Below are positions 21,078 through 29,822 of a DNA stretch of 64,000 nt, piece by piece. The stretch is taken from the NCBI GenBank assembly GCA_902786745.1, contig CADADR010000001.1:62001-126000 (forward strand), read 5' to 3'. The stretch comes from an uncultured Bacteroidia bacterium. GTDB lineage: Bacteria; Bacteroidota; Bacteroidia; Bacteroidales; F082. The first letter of the stretch is position 1; each line of letters opens with the position of its first letter. The position numbers and the translations under genes were made by a program. A model generated the notes under the pieces. That model was not told where the DNA came from, searched no databases, and was given only the letters and a program-made list of their open reading frames with translations.

Positions 21078-23324
21078 TCATTTCAAAATAAACTCCAACG
21101 TTCCACCCGATATGATTTGTTGGTGGGTAATCTTGTAATCCTTAATCGGCTTCCCGTTCAGCTTCACGCTTTTGACATGAATGCAGTCAGGTGTCTTGTT
21201 CTTGGCAGTAATAACAAAGTCATTCCCGTTTTCCAAATGCAAAGTGGCTTTGGTGAACAACGGCGTGCCGATGACATATTCTGCCGAACCCGCATGGAAG
21301 GGATAGAAACCGAGGCTTGAGAAGATATACCAAGCCGACATCTGGCCACAGTCGTCATTGCCGGCATAGCCACAAGGCGTGGCGCGATAGAACTCGCTCC
21401 TCACCTGCTCCACCAACTCCTGTGTGCGCTCAGGCTTACCCGCAAAGTTGTAGAGATAAACGGTATGATGACTCGGCTCATTACCATGGGCATATTGCCC
21501 AATGAAACCACTGGCGTTGCCATTGACTTCGCCGCTGGTGGCAGTGAGGCTGAAATTCTCGTCAAGCTTTTTCAAGAAGCCTTTCTTGCCGCCGAAAAGG
21601 TCGATGAGTCCTTGCGGATCTTGCGGCACGAACCACATATACTGCCAGGCATTGCCTTCCACAAAACAAGGTTGTTCATACGAGAGTGGATCGAAGCCTT
21701 CCATCCAGTTGCCTTTTTCGTCTTTCGGATGGAAGAAGCCCGTTTCAGGATCGAAGAGGTTTTTGTAGAACATGCTGCGACGATAGAAACGCTCGTAGTC
21801 ATCCATTTTCCCGAGTTTCTTGGCCACCAAAGCCACGCAAGCGTCGTCAAAAGCCTGTTCCATGGTGATGCTGACGCTCTCGTCCTGAAGAGTCTGCGGC
21901 AGATAACCGTATTGCTCCCAAATCTCAAACGGTGAATTGAAGTGACTCCGCGTGCTACTCTCAACCATGGCTTGATACGCAGCTTCCACATCGACACCTG
22001 GAATCTCGGCCATGATAGCATCGGCCAAGACAGGGATAGCATGGTTGCCAATCATGCAGTAGTTGTCCTGTCCCCAAAGGTCCCAAATGGGCAGGTAGCC
22101 GTAAGTCTGGTGATGCAGCACCATATCCCTCACAAACTGCGCAGCCACATCGGGAGCGATGAGTGTGTAGAGTGGATGCGCGGCGCGGAAGGTGTCCCAT
22201 AGACTAAAGGTACTATGGTAAGTTTGTCCTTTGGGCATCTGCTTGATTTCGAAGTTGGTGGTCATGTAGCGACCATCCACATCGCTCATGGTGTTGGGCT
22301 GCATCAGCACATGGTAAAGACCTGTGTAGAAGATGGTCTTCTGCTCGTTGGTGCCTTCAATGTCGATGCGGCTGAGCTCACGCTGCCAAATGTCGTGAGC
22401 AGCTTTGACATAGCCGTCAAAATCCCAACTTTGGGCTTCGGCGTACATGTTGGTTCTTGCGCCAAAGTTGTCGACAGGCGAGATGGCGACTTTTATCATC
22501 AATTCATTGCCTTCTTTGGGGTCAAAACTCAAGGCTGCACGCAAGGTTCGACCGTTGACAACATCACTATTCCCGACGTTCAGTCCGCCATTCATCAGCA
22601 GATGTTGGTTGAACGGCCTTGAAAACTCGGCGCGGAAATACACTTTACGCAGTTTAGCCCACCCGCAGACGACGCGATAGCCTTCAATGGTGTGGTCGTC
22701 AACAAGACGGATTTGCGCCTGGATGATGTCGTAATAACGGCGGCCTGAGTAATAGGCATCTCCACGATAAGTCATTCTGTCAAGATCGAGGACGACACTC
22801 TGCGGCTGGCCCTCGGGAAAAGTATAGCGATGGATGCCCGTGCGCGTGGTAGCCGAGAGTTCCACATTCACGCCACTCTCCTGCAACAGCACTTGATAAT
22901 ACCCAGGCCTGGCCGATTCCTTATCATGACTATAATGTTGCCCAAAGTCGGCGGCCTTCAACTGCTCTGGCGTCACTGCGCTACACAAAGGCATCAAGCT
23001 CACATCGATAAGGTCGGTACAACCCGTGCCGCTGAGGTGGGTATGGGTGAAACCGTAAATGATGTCTTTGTTGTAGTCATAACCCGAGCAGGGGTCCCAG
23101 GTTACCATCTGCTCCGTCTCGGGGCTCAACTGCACCATGCCTTGTGGCATCGTGGCACCGGGAAATGTACTACCGCTGAGCGCGCCCGTCTCGTCGGTCT
23201 GTGTGCCGATAAAAGGGTTCACATATTGGGTGTAGTCGTAAGCGCTTTGTGCGCTGAGGAAGAGGGGCAGCAGAAGAAGGGCTGCTAAGAGAGAAGAGTG
23301 TTTTGCTTTCATGTTCTGTTTCAT
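21078..23324 (-). CDS. GH92 family alpha-mannosidase
   Basis: A 748-residue exported glycoside hydrolase (signal peptide ending LFLSAQS; start at 23324 or 23312). GH92 enzymes are calcium-dependent exo-alpha-mannosidases of gut Bacteroidota that trim alpha-1,2/1,3 mannosides from host or yeast glycans. Visible family landmarks: YVNPFIGT at the start of the mature protein, GSTFPGATMPQGMVQLSP, YGFTHTHLSGTGC, SLWDTFRAAHPLYTL in the middle, the acidic catalytic region around GFDPLSYEQPCFVEGNAW, and GNDDCGQMSAWYIFSSLGFYP close to the C-terminus. The length is typical. No polysaccharide-utilisation SusCD pair is adjacent. Confidence 0.95.
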   Translation of the reverse strand: MKQNMKAKHSSLLAALLLLPLFLSAQSAYDYTQYVNPFIGTQTDETGALSGSTFPGATMPQGMVQLSPETEQMVTWDPCSGYDYNKDIIYGFTHTHLSGTGCTDLIDVSLMPLCSAVTPEQLKAADFGQHYSHDKESARPGYYQVLLQESGVNVELSATTRTGIHRYTFPEGQPQSVVLDLDRMTYRGDAYYSGRRYYDIIQAQIRLVDDHTIEGYRVVCGWAKLRKVYFRAEFSRPFNQHLLMNGGLNVGNSDVVNGRTLRAALSFDPKEGNELMIKVAISPVDNFGARTNMYAEAQSWDFDGYVKAAHDIWQRELSRIDIEGTNEQKTIFYTGLYHVLMQPNTMSDVDGRYMTTNFEIKQMPKGQTYHSTFSLWDTFRAAHPLYTLIAPDVAAQFVRDMVLHHQTYGYLPIWDLWGQDNYCMIGNHAIPVLADAIMAEIPGVDVEAAYQAMVESSTRSHFNSPFEIWEQYGYLPQTLQDESVSITMEQAFDDACVALVAKKLGKMDDYERFYRRSMFYKNLFDPETGFFHPKDEKGNWMEGFDPLSYEQPCFVEGNAWQYMWFVPQDPQGLIDLFGGKKGFLKKLDENFSLTATSGEVNGNASGFIGQYAHGNEPSHHTVYLYNFAGKPERTQELVEQVRSEFYRATPCGYAGNDDCGQMSAWYIFSSLGFYPFHAGSAEYVIGTPLFTKATLHLENGNDFVITAKNKTPDCIHVKSVKLNGKPIKDYKITHQQIISGGTLEFILK

Positions 23325-23352
23325 TAGTAAACCACTATGTTAATTAATTGTT

Positions 23353-24630
23353 TTACAAATAAATAAAGTTTGATTTGATAGTTTTAACCATCGCGGGTGG
23401 TACATCACAGTCTTTTGCCATTTCTGACCAACGAGAGGCCTTTTCACACACCTCGTCAATAATGAACATGGCTTCCTTAATGTTATTAAGTGTGGCAAAA
23501 GCCAGCAAGTCTTTCCTTGTGATGTCATCGAACTTTCCGTTAATTGACATCTGATGCGTGGAAGTCCAACCTCCTTGGGGATTATAGGCATAACCCATGT
23601 CATAGGCAGGTGACAAGCGCCAAATGCCATCCTCACCCATTAAGAAAGAAATGTTCTTGGTATGATCATCCTGATTGCGGACCACCACATTGAACACCAT
23701 TCGGCGGAACATTTCCTTGGCTGCAGAATAGGGCAAACGCAGTGCACGCATCACATTGAAAGCCTGTTCGTAGGAATAGGCTCGACGAAGCCGAAAGTCA
23801 TAATGGGCCATGCCGCAAAGCGTCTGCATGTGTATTTTTTTTCCATCCTCACGGTCAAAACGTTTAGTCATAAAGTGTGCTCGACCGTTTTCTATAATCA
23901 GCATACACTTCGACATTTCAATACCACAAGCACGCGCCAGTTGATAGAATGAGTATTCTAAACGTCCGTAGTTCTCCGTGGCCTTGAATCCCGCTTGGGC
24001 AGAGACGCCATCCAACTTAATCAGGTAGTAATCAAATCCTTCTGGGGCCTTCACTTGACCTGATCGAACCTCTCCTGTTGCTGGATTGTATGCAATGATG
24101 GCCTTAGCCCGCTGACCGCCTGCCGAAGTCCCCAACCGCAATATTTCTGCTATTGCAGCTTTTTTATCATCATTAAGATTTACGCCAAATGAAGATTTTT
24201 GGGCGAGAGCGTCTTTGGCCACCTCCACCAAGGTATCAATCTCAAACTTTTCGTGGACATCGTAACCGACATCGAAAGCGGGTTCAAACTCCAAAGCACC
24301 CATACAGCGTTTGCCAAGAAAGCAGAGCGTCTCAACTGGGTTGCCACTTGTCCGTCCTGTCAAGGCAAGCCATCTATCAAACAGCGCACGGCCGTATGTG
24401 TCGGGAAGTGCATCGGCCAATAGACCAGGCAAGCCGTTAAAGGTTTCTTTACCAAGGTTTGCGAAAGAGTAAACTCGCCCTTCGCGCACGGGCATCATTA
24501 GCGGCGAAGGCTCCAAGCCTCGCCCCATAAAGCTGCGGTCATATTCGAACCTGACTATCTGATACTGTTCATCCCAACGGAACGTCCCGACGGGTATGCC
24601 AAACATGTTCACTTTTGCTACATCTACCAT
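23353..24630 (-). CDS. hipA: HipA-type serine/threonine kinase toxin
   Basis: A 425-residue HipA. The N-terminal HipA domain covers about residues 1-105 (VGTFRWDEQYQIVRFEYD, LPGLLADALPDTYG). The C-terminal kinase-like domain has KAPEGFDYYLIKLDG, the catalytic NQDDHTKN loop (about 317-324) and SPAYDMGYA (metal-binding Asp near 342), so the active site appears intact. HipA phosphorylates glutamyl-tRNA synthetase or related targets and induces growth arrest when unrestrained. The start codon overlaps the end of the antitoxin gene by 7 bp. The pair lies upstream of the GH92 gene, with no obvious terminator between. Confidence 0.92.
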   Translation of the reverse strand: MVDVAKVNMFGIPVGTFRWDEQYQIVRFEYDRSFMGRGLEPSPLMMPVREGRVYSFANLGKETFNGLPGLLADALPDTYGRALFDRWLALTGRTSGNPVETLCFLGKRCMGALEFEPAFDVGYDVHEKFEIDTLVEVAKDALAQKSSFGVNLNDDKKAAIAEILRLGTSAGGQRAKAIIAYNPATGEVRSGQVKAPEGFDYYLIKLDGVSAQAGFKATENYGRLEYSFYQLARACGIEMSKCMLIIENGRAHFMTKRFDREDGKKIHMQTLCGMAHYDFRLRRAYSYEQAFNVMRALRLPYSAAKEMFRRMVFNVVVRNQDDHTKNISFLMGEDGIWRLSPAYDMGYAYNPQGGWTSTHQMSINGKFDDITRKDLLAFATLNNIKEAMFIIDEVCEKASRWSEMAKDCDVPPAMVKTIKSNFIYL

Positions 24631-24971
24631 TCAGATTCCTCCTTTTTCACATAATTGATTTTACCAGCGGCCCGTTGGCGCATGGTGGCTTGCGAGGAAT
24701 GCACCAAGTCGTAGTATTCGTTCGGACTCAGTTGTTCTTCATCCATCAAGGGCTGTAAGATGTCAAGTTTTCCTAAAATGCGCAACACTCTCAACAAGGA
24801 GTCGAACGAACGAATCTCACCTTTTTCCATTTTCTTGATAGACGAAAGCGACACGTTGGCGGCTTCAGAAAGACTTTGCTGGGTAATGTTTTGCTTCAAT
24901 CTCGTAGCCCTCAGTCTATTCCCAATTCGACTAAGAATTACAGTATCAGCAAGCATATAGATATCATCCAT
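24624..24971 (-). CDS. hipB: HipB-like XRE antitoxin and autorepressor
   Basis: A 115-residue protein with an XRE helix-turn-helix near residues 25-55 (TQQSLSEAANVSLSSIKKMEKG). The C-terminal half (from about 75) is a charged extension likely to hold HipA. It is encoded directly upstream of hipA with a 7-bp overlap, the standard antitoxin-first order. The start codon is immediately preceded by a palindrome, and a second copy lies 41 bp further upstream with the -7 element between them, so it probably represses its own promoter. An alternative start at the Met six codons in is possible. Confidence 0.88.
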   Translation of the reverse strand: MDDIYMLADTVILSRIGNRLRATRLKQNITQQSLSEAANVSLSSIKKMEKGEIRSFDSLLRVLRILGKLDILQPLMDEEQLSPNEYYDLVHSSQATMRQRAAGKINYVKKEESEW

Positions 24972-24993
24972 AATAGTTTTATTTTGAACTATT
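24972..24993. promoter_or_regulatory. HipB operator O1
   Basis: Perfect arms AATAGTT and AACTATT with an 8-base centre, ending at the hipB start codon and covering the expected transcription start. Confidence 0.7.
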
Positions 24994-24998
24994 CGGAT

Positions 24999-25007
24999 GC
25001 AAAAATA
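24999..25007 (-). promoter_or_regulatory. -7 promoter element of hipBA
   Basis: The minus strand reads TATTTTTGC. A TTG at 25027-25029 (minus strand) gives a 19-base spacer. The element lies exactly between the two operator palindromes. Confidence 0.65.
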
Positions 25008-25012
25008 CGAAT

Positions 25013-25034
25013 AATAGTTTAATTTGCAACTATT
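25013..25034. promoter_or_regulatory. HipB operator O2
   Basis: The same AATAGTT-N8-AACTATT arms as O1 (19 of 22 bases identical overall), centred 41 bp upstream of O1 and overlapping the -33 region. Confidence 0.7.
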
Positions 25035-25055
25035 ATTAAAAGAATCATATTTGTA

Positions 25056-25916
25056 TCAAATCTCATCTTCCACGATATACTCTTCTGAAATGTAAGAGCA
25101 GATATAAGGCCTCGCCTCATAGCTTTCAATGGGCCGTTTAACTTTATGGTAGGAGAGTTCTGTTGTGGATTGTTCTCCCGACACCCAAGAGTCGAAATAT
25201 TCTATTACCCTTTCAACGCCTTTGTATTTGGTTCTACAACGTTTGTGTGAGTCTGGGTCAAAATAAGAAGCAAGGTCGGCCCAGCCGAGATAATCCCAAA
25301 AATTCATAGAAAAGACACCCATTCGGTAGCTTTCTTTCTCAGTTGCTTTTTCCGTGTGATAGGTTATAACCCCATTTGAGTTTTTTGCAACTTCAATCCG
25401 TCTATATTTAGCCAATTGCTCGTCTGTATAGATTTTATTCTGTTGAAGGAACACCATCAGATAATCGACGGGGTCATGCTTGCCTTCCAACTCATACGAA
25501 ATCTTGAAGTTCAAGCCAACATGGAACCGATAGGACAATTCCCGTCGAATGTCGAGAGCAGTGAACGCCTTTCTTTCAGGAGAAAGGACATCCTTGCCAT
25601 ATTGAACTATATCGTGGCAATGCGATGCGGCATAGGTATGCCTGCCGATGGCATAGTGGAAAGAATACCAGATGAGGTCGCTCTCCTGCAAACGGTTCCG
25701 CAAATCCACCACATCTTTAATCTTCTTCCTACGGAGATAGTTGGAAATTTCTGCAGCCAGCGCATGAAACTCGGACGTGTCGTATTCAATATCTCTAAAC
25801 AGCTTATACTGCTTGACCGCCTCGCCCGTTTCAGTAAGGCCAATGGCGTATCGGTAGCCCATCCAAATCAATGCATCTTGATAAAGCTTGTCGTTCTTTT
25901 TGATTTTGTTTGACAT
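25056..25916 (-). CDS. Unrecognised protein with two LIW...YAIGR repeats
   Basis: A 286-residue cytosolic protein; no family recognised. It contains two related helical segments: ALIWMGYRYAIGLTETG at about 15-31 and DLIWYSFHYAIGRHTYA at about 80-96. In each, an aromatic/Arg or His pair precedes YAIG, suggesting an internal duplication in the N-terminal half. The C-terminal half is rich in Tyr and Lys and has no signal peptide or membrane helix. It is an isolated minus-strand gene between hipBA and a run of other unrecognised genes. AT-rich codon use fits an accessory gene. Confidence 0.65.
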   Translation of the reverse strand: MSNKIKKNDKLYQDALIWMGYRYAIGLTETGEAVKQYKLFRDIEYDTSEFHALAAEISNYLRRKKIKDVVDLRNRLQESDLIWYSFHYAIGRHTYAASHCHDIVQYGKDVLSPERKAFTALDIRRELSYRFHVGLNFKISYELEGKHDPVDYLMVFLQQNKIYTDEQLAKYRRIEVAKNSNGVITYHTEKATEKESYRMGVFSMNFWDYLGWADLASYFDPDSHKRCRTKYKGVERVIEYFDSWVSGEQSTTELSYHKVKRPIESYEARPYICSYISEEYIVEDEI

Positions 25917-25995
25917 AGTAATGATTTATTTGTGCGTTTAACTTATAATAATGATTGCTTTGACCTCCTCATCAAAAGACAATAGATTGATAGGT

Positions 25996-26481
25996 TTAAG
26001 CATAAAAGAATACTACCCGTACCTTTTCAGAATTGTAGCAATAGCCAAGTTCGTGGATAGCAAAATACACTTTGAATAATTCTGCCAATACTTCAAGATA
26101 ATCTTCCACATAGTCATCAAATACCGACCTTGGAGACAGGCAATACTTACCATCGTCACTATTACTCACTTCCCTTGTTGATGCCAACATCTTTACAATA
26201 AGTTGCATATTATGGTCATAAAAAGCCTCCGCGATGTGTGCGTAGACTTGTTCTTTGCATTTGTCTGCAAACGCCTCTAATTCTGACAAAAGAAAGCTCT
26301 CTATTCGGACTGGATAATCGAAGTGTTCAAGATAATTATTTGTTTCATCCCCCAACTCGCTCTGCGATATTGGATGACTAATGTCATCAACTGAATAGAG
26401 CGCACCTGGTGAATAGAATCCCGAAGAAGATCTTTGCAAAAAGCACAAGTTTTTCTTCAACTTCAATTCGCCAACAACCAA
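25996..26481 (-). CDS. Unrecognised protein, probably 5'-truncated or with a non-ATG start
   Basis: About 161 residues from a TTG at 26481. The frame stays open further upstream (through a stretch reading ...CQPDLVVGELKL) to a TAG near 26555, but I see no ATG in it. The gene therefore either uses TTG or has lost its true start. The protein is acidic, with a long helical middle (LLSELEAFADKCKEQVYAHIAEAFYDHN) and a Tyr-rich C-terminus. No domain recognised. It lies in the accessory block downstream of hipBA. The 140 bp upstream of it hold no other gene. Confidence 0.5.
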   Translation of the reverse strand: MVVGELKLKKNLCFLQRSSSGFYSPGALYSVDDISHPISQSELGDETNNYLEHFDYPVRIESFLLSELEAFADKCKEQVYAHIAEAFYDHNMQLIVKMLASTREVSNSDDGKYCLSPRSVFDDYVEDYLEVLAELFKVYFAIHELGYCYNSEKVRVVFFYA

Positions 26482-26623
26482 ATCCGGTTGACAATAATTA
26501 CTATCTTCATACTTTGCTCCACAAAGGCTGAGCTTGCCATTTATTGTCTTTATCCTGAATTTCTATAAATCTATGCGCATATACTCCCATATCACTTTCT
26601 TTTTTTATTGTATTGTAATTACA

Positions 26624-26941
26624 TTAAACAATCTGTTTTATTAGATACAATATCCGTCGTCGAGCACTCTTGTATGTCTCCGCCTCTTTCAATATCCTTA
26701 TAGCTCGCAGATACAATTTGCGTGAAATCGGCATAAATTCGTTGAACATGCCATCATTGTCTACCGCCATGAGGAATACTGATGTATAAACTTTGTCTGT
26801 CTCAAGAATATGCCAACGCACCTTATAGATACCGCGATAGCCTTCTCTATCCTCAATAATGTCAAGAACTTCAAGCAGGATGGGGGCAAATCTGAGATTC
26901 TTGCGCCATTGAAAGAAAGTGTCGTGCTTTTTGATTTTCAT
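26624..26941 (-). CDS. Small unrecognised protein under a shared accessory-block promoter
   Basis: A 105-residue basic protein starting MKIKKHDTFFQWRKN. I see no recognisable domain; the C-terminal third is a Lys/Arg-rich helix (RAIRILKEAETYKSARRRILYLIKQ), so nucleic-acid binding is possible. Its upstream region (26961-27018) is 45 of 58 bases identical to the region upstream of the HTH gene at 29419-29802, at nearly the same distance from the start codon. That indicates common control. It is the clearest evidence that this gene is expressed. Confidence 0.55.
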   Translation of the reverse strand: MKIKKHDTFFQWRKNLRFAPILLEVLDIIEDREGYRGIYKVRWHILETDKVYTSVFLMAVDNDGMFNEFMPISRKLYLRAIRILKEAETYKSARRRILYLIKQIV

Positions 26942-26960
26942 ATTCCTCAAACTATGGGTG

Positions 26961-27018
26961 ATTCACCCTTATAGTATGAGAAATGCGAAAATGTTACATG
27001 GATTCCACAAAAAAATGG
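26961..27018 (-). promoter_or_regulatory. Shared accessory-block promoter element, copy 1
   Basis: Ungapped 45/58 match to 29823-29880. On the minus strand the conserved core is TGTAACATTTTCG, then CATACTATAA and GGTGAA. It starts 19 bp before the start codon at 26941. The CATACTATAA part resembles a -10 box more than the usual TAnnTTTG. Confidence 0.65.
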
Positions 27019-27086
27019 ATTTGACGAGAAATGATCACATGGGTATCTTTTATTTCAAAATAGATCCCTCCTAAAAGTCTCATGGG

Positions 27087-27389
27087 TTATTGGTTTTCGG
27101 TTTCTGATGCTATTTGTGGACTATAAACAATTACCCATTCTCCATTCTTGCGACCGCCTTTACGAGTAAGGATGCCCAGCTTTTTCAATTTTGCCAAGTC
27201 TCTTTCGATAGTCCTTTCAACATTTGTATTCTTTTCCGACATCTTTTCCGACATTGCCTTTGCGGACAAGGATGGGTCACGAACTATCATTTCTAAAATA
27301 ACAATCTGACGTTCAGATAGTTCTTTTAGGACATCCCTTAGGACATCTTTTAGGACAACTGACATTTCTTTAGTGCCATTACTTGGCAT
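27087..27389 (-). CDS. Winged-helix HTH protein resembling the C-terminus of Fic/AlbA-type regulators
   Basis: About 100 residues from the ATG at 27389 (a TTG further upstream would add 18 residues and overlap the phosphoesterase gene). The core is a winged helix: LSERQIVILEMIVRDPSLSAKAMSEKMS, TIERDLAKLKKLGILTRKG and a wing ending EWVIVYSP. This module commonly ends larger proteins (Fic-domain or RecG-like/AlbA-2 proteins) in Bacteroidota. Here it stands alone, so it may be a trimmed remnant or a free regulator. It lies 42 bp downstream of the phosphoesterase gene. Confidence 0.6.
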   Translation of the reverse strand: MPSNGTKEMSVVLKDVLRDVLKELSERQIVILEMIVRDPSLSAKAMSEKMSEKNTNVERTIERDLAKLKKLGILTRKGGRKNGEWVIVYSPQIASETENQ

Positions 27390-27430
27390 TAAAGAATCTT
27401 TTTCTTTCGTTTCGACAGACAAAACAAGCT

Positions 27431-28015
27431 TCACTTGTAGCAATTCACATTGTTCACCTGTCTATCGATAATCGACTTGACCTCCTCAAAAGACACTGGC
27501 TTAAAGTCGTTGTTGTCCACTCCCACGTCATACTGGGTCGGATAGAGATACTGAAGCCTCTCTGCATCAATTCCCGTGTTATTCTTTCTGGTGTGGACAT
27601 GGCCGAAGAGTTGCCATACTTCTTTATAGCCACCTTCGAAACATAGGAAGGGATAGTGGCTTAGATACATCTTCTGCTTATCCACCGTGATAAACATTTG
27701 CATAGACACATGTTCAAACAGCTGAATAAATCCTTGTCGGATATTTTTTAGGTCATGGTTGCCGAGAATCAGGTATATCTTCCCGTTCAGACGGTCAAGC
27801 AACTTAGTCCATTCAGCGGCACCTCCCAGACAGAAATCTCCCAGATGGAAAACTGTATCATCTTTACTTACAATACCATTCCAATTATTTATCAACGTTT
27901 CGTTCATCTGCTCTACATCGTTGAAAGGACGGTCGCAAAACTTGATAATATTTGCATGGTTGAAGTGCGTGTCCGCTGTAAAATACACTTTGTCTCCGGT
28001 AAAATTGAAATTCAT
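27431..28015 (-). CDS. Calcineurin-like metallophosphoesterase
   Basis: A 194-residue phosphoesterase. The five metal-binding blocks are all present in order: DTHFNH (about 12-17), GDFCLGG (about 60), GNHD (about 85), SHYP (about 120) and GHVH (about 145). The compact size and opening MNFNFTGDKVYFTADTHFNHANI match the small phage/mobile-element-associated phosphoesterases of Bacteroidota; the substrate is unknown (nucleotide or nucleic-acid ends are plausible). A TTG at 28042 would lengthen it by nine residues; I prefer the ATG at 28015. It belongs to the minus-strand accessory run. Confidence 0.82.
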   Translation of the reverse strand: MNFNFTGDKVYFTADTHFNHANIIKFCDRPFNDVEQMNETLINNWNGIVSKDDTVFHLGDFCLGGAAEWTKLLDRLNGKIYLILGNHDLKNIRQGFIQLFEHVSMQMFITVDKQKMYLSHYPFLCFEGGYKEVWQLFGHVHTRKNNTGIDAERLQYLYPTQYDVGVDNNDFKPVSFEEVKSIIDRQVNNVNCYK

Positions 28016-28063
28016 ATTTTGATTGTTATGTTTTATAGTCAATAAATCTAAAGTGTGTTGCTT

Positions 28064-29404
28064 TTAGCCTCGTCGTCTGAACGGATTATTCCAAAAGTTG
28101 AATTCCGGCCATGATGGATATGAATGATAGGGTGTCAAATATGAAAAGCCATGCTCTTTAGGCCAAAACAATTCTTTCTTATGTTCACTTGTCAGCAACT
28201 CGTCATCATGTTCGACAAACGGGTCAATCCATTCAACTTTGTTTTTTAGCCATTGGAGTTTTTCGAATTCATCATCCTGTGTTTCTTTGTCGTTCAAAAA
28301 GGCTTCATACTTTTCGACATAAGACCTTAAAACATTAGCCCAAGCATATAATTCGGCATTTAGGAAAACCTCTTTCAACCTCTCTATTTCCTCCTTTTGT
28401 CTCATTTTCAGCTCTTTCCTCCTTTGCTCTTCAAGCTCCCATTTCCGATGTGCCTCCTCTCGCTCGAGCCTGAGTCTTTCTTGTCTCGCATCCTCTTCTT
28501 TGATGTAAATTGCTTCGTATTCGATTTTTGCAACTATGTTGAGGATTTTATCTTCTAGCTTGGCGGAAGAAGAATCTTCTGTATACACAGAGTGTTCATG
28601 AAAATCTTTGGTACGAATGATTTCAAATCTCAGTTTTCCAGATGGAACAAATTGGTATTTGGGATAACTCGATGCTATGTTTTCAACTCGTTGGTTTACT
28701 TCTGATAGTTTTATTGGAACTGTTTCTGCGTTTACAATAACATTGGTGTTCCGGTTATTTTTAGACACAATTTGATGTCCGCGTAATCTCAGCACCCGTA
28801 TGATTGTAGAGAAAATCCTTAATGCGCGATCCAGATGCTTTGGCTCAACATGTATGTCAAGAGGATTATTGATTTTACTCTTAAAGGGATTCCTTTTTAA
28901 ATACTTTCCATTTTTTCTCCTATAGTATTCTTTGGTATCAATGATAAGCGGGTCTTTGGCATATAGTATTTCGGAGACATCAAAGACAGTTTGATCCATC
29001 TGTTTCAGTTCATGTTGTATTCTCTGCTTAGGGTCAGTATAAAGATTGACAACAAGTTCTTTGTCTTTTTGTGGTTCATTAACTTCTTCGTATGTTTCTA
29101 GTTCTTTGACTGTTTCCTCGGTCTTTTGTTCCTGAATTAACGCCTGTTCTGCTTTTTCTGTTTTGGACCTCTTCTCCAAACCGCTTTCGATAGGTGGTAT
29201 CTCTTCCGTGAATTCTGGTAAGACGGGTATTTCTACTGGTTTTCCGAATTTGAGTTTTGACCAGTGTCCTGATGTAGGAGTCGGTATGTTCAATCGTCGG
29301 CAGTATTGTCTTAGAATCTCTGGAGGAACGCCCAATTGTTCCGCAACTTTTTTGGCCGGCTCTTTCCAAATCCATTCATATAGTTCTTGCCTTGTCATGG
29401 TCAT
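28064..29404 (-). CDS. Accessory protein with N-terminal HTH-like domain and long charged helices
   Basis: A 446-residue protein. The first 55 residues (RQELYEWIWKEPAKKVAEQLGV, then YCRRLNIPTPTSGHWSKLKFGK) are a known N-terminal module with HTH character found in mobile-element proteins of many phyla. Residues about 60-110 are acidic linker. The middle (about 140-290) is a mixed globular region. Residues about 305-370 form a long Glu/Arg/Lys-rich helix, probably a coiled coil, followed by a Trp-rich end. Function unknown; DNA association is inferred from the first module. It starts 15 bp after the excisionase-like HTH gene, likely as part of the same transcript. Confidence 0.65.
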   Translation of the reverse strand: MTMTRQELYEWIWKEPAKKVAEQLGVPPEILRQYCRRLNIPTPTSGHWSKLKFGKPVEIPVLPEFTEEIPPIESGLEKRSKTEKAEQALIQEQKTEETVKELETYEEVNEPQKDKELVVNLYTDPKQRIQHELKQMDQTVFDVSEILYAKDPLIIDTKEYYRRKNGKYLKRNPFKSKINNPLDIHVEPKHLDRALRIFSTIIRVLRLRGHQIVSKNNRNTNVIVNAETVPIKLSEVNQRVENIASSYPKYQFVPSGKLRFEIIRTKDFHEHSVYTEDSSSAKLEDKILNIVAKIEYEAIYIKEEDARQERLRLEREEAHRKWELEEQRRKELKMRQKEEIERLKEVFLNAELYAWANVLRSYVEKYEAFLNDKETQDDEFEKLQWLKNKVEWIDPFVEHDDELLTSEHKKELFWPKEHGFSYLTPYHSYPSWPEFNFWNNPFRRRG

Positions 29405-29418
29405 CTTATTTTACAACA

Positions 29419-29802
29419 CTAAATATCATCCTCTTCATCATATTCCCTTTTGTACTTTTCTGAAGCAGTTCCCTTCCTAGACTGTTCTACCCATTTTATA
29501 AGATCGTCTTCAAAGAAATATATCTTTTCCCCTTTGTCATAATAAGGTATCCTGTTAGTCCGAACCATTTTGTTGATTGCGTTTTTGGTCAGTCCAAGAA
29601 TCTCAGCAGCTCTTTCGGCTTCTATCGGCCTGTGTTTGTCGACCCCGAGCCCCAATTGGGATTCTATGTGTTCCAAAACAGCCCTCATCTCCGCAACCTC
29701 GTTAATGAGATAATTCACGGCCTTGGGAACATTCTCTAACGTAAGCTCCTCTTTTCCTTTGGCTTTTGTAGTCTTATTTTCCGTTTTCAAATCTAAGTTC
29801 AT
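29419..29802 (-). CDS. Excisionase-like helix-turn-helix protein
   Basis: A 127-residue protein with a MerR/excisionase-type HTH in its second half: RPIEAERAAEILGLTKNAI, NKMVRTNRIPYYDKGEKIYFFEDDLIKWVEQ. The recognition helix and the PYYDKG turn are typical of the DNA-binding excisionase-fold proteins that accompany integrases in Bacteroidota mobile elements. The N-terminal 45 residues are Lys/Thr/Glu-rich and helical. No integrase is seen in this window. It lies 20 bp downstream of the shared promoter-like element at 29823-29880 and 14 bp before the 446-residue accessory gene. Confidence 0.72.
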   Translation of the reverse strand: MNLDLKTENKTTKAKGKEELTLENVPKAVNYLINEVAEMRAVLEHIESQLGLGVDKHRPIEAERAAEILGLTKNAINKMVRTNRIPYYDKGEKIYFFEDDLIKWVEQSRKGTASEKYKREYDEEDDI

Positions 29803-29822
29803 ACTATTGATGATTATGTTGT

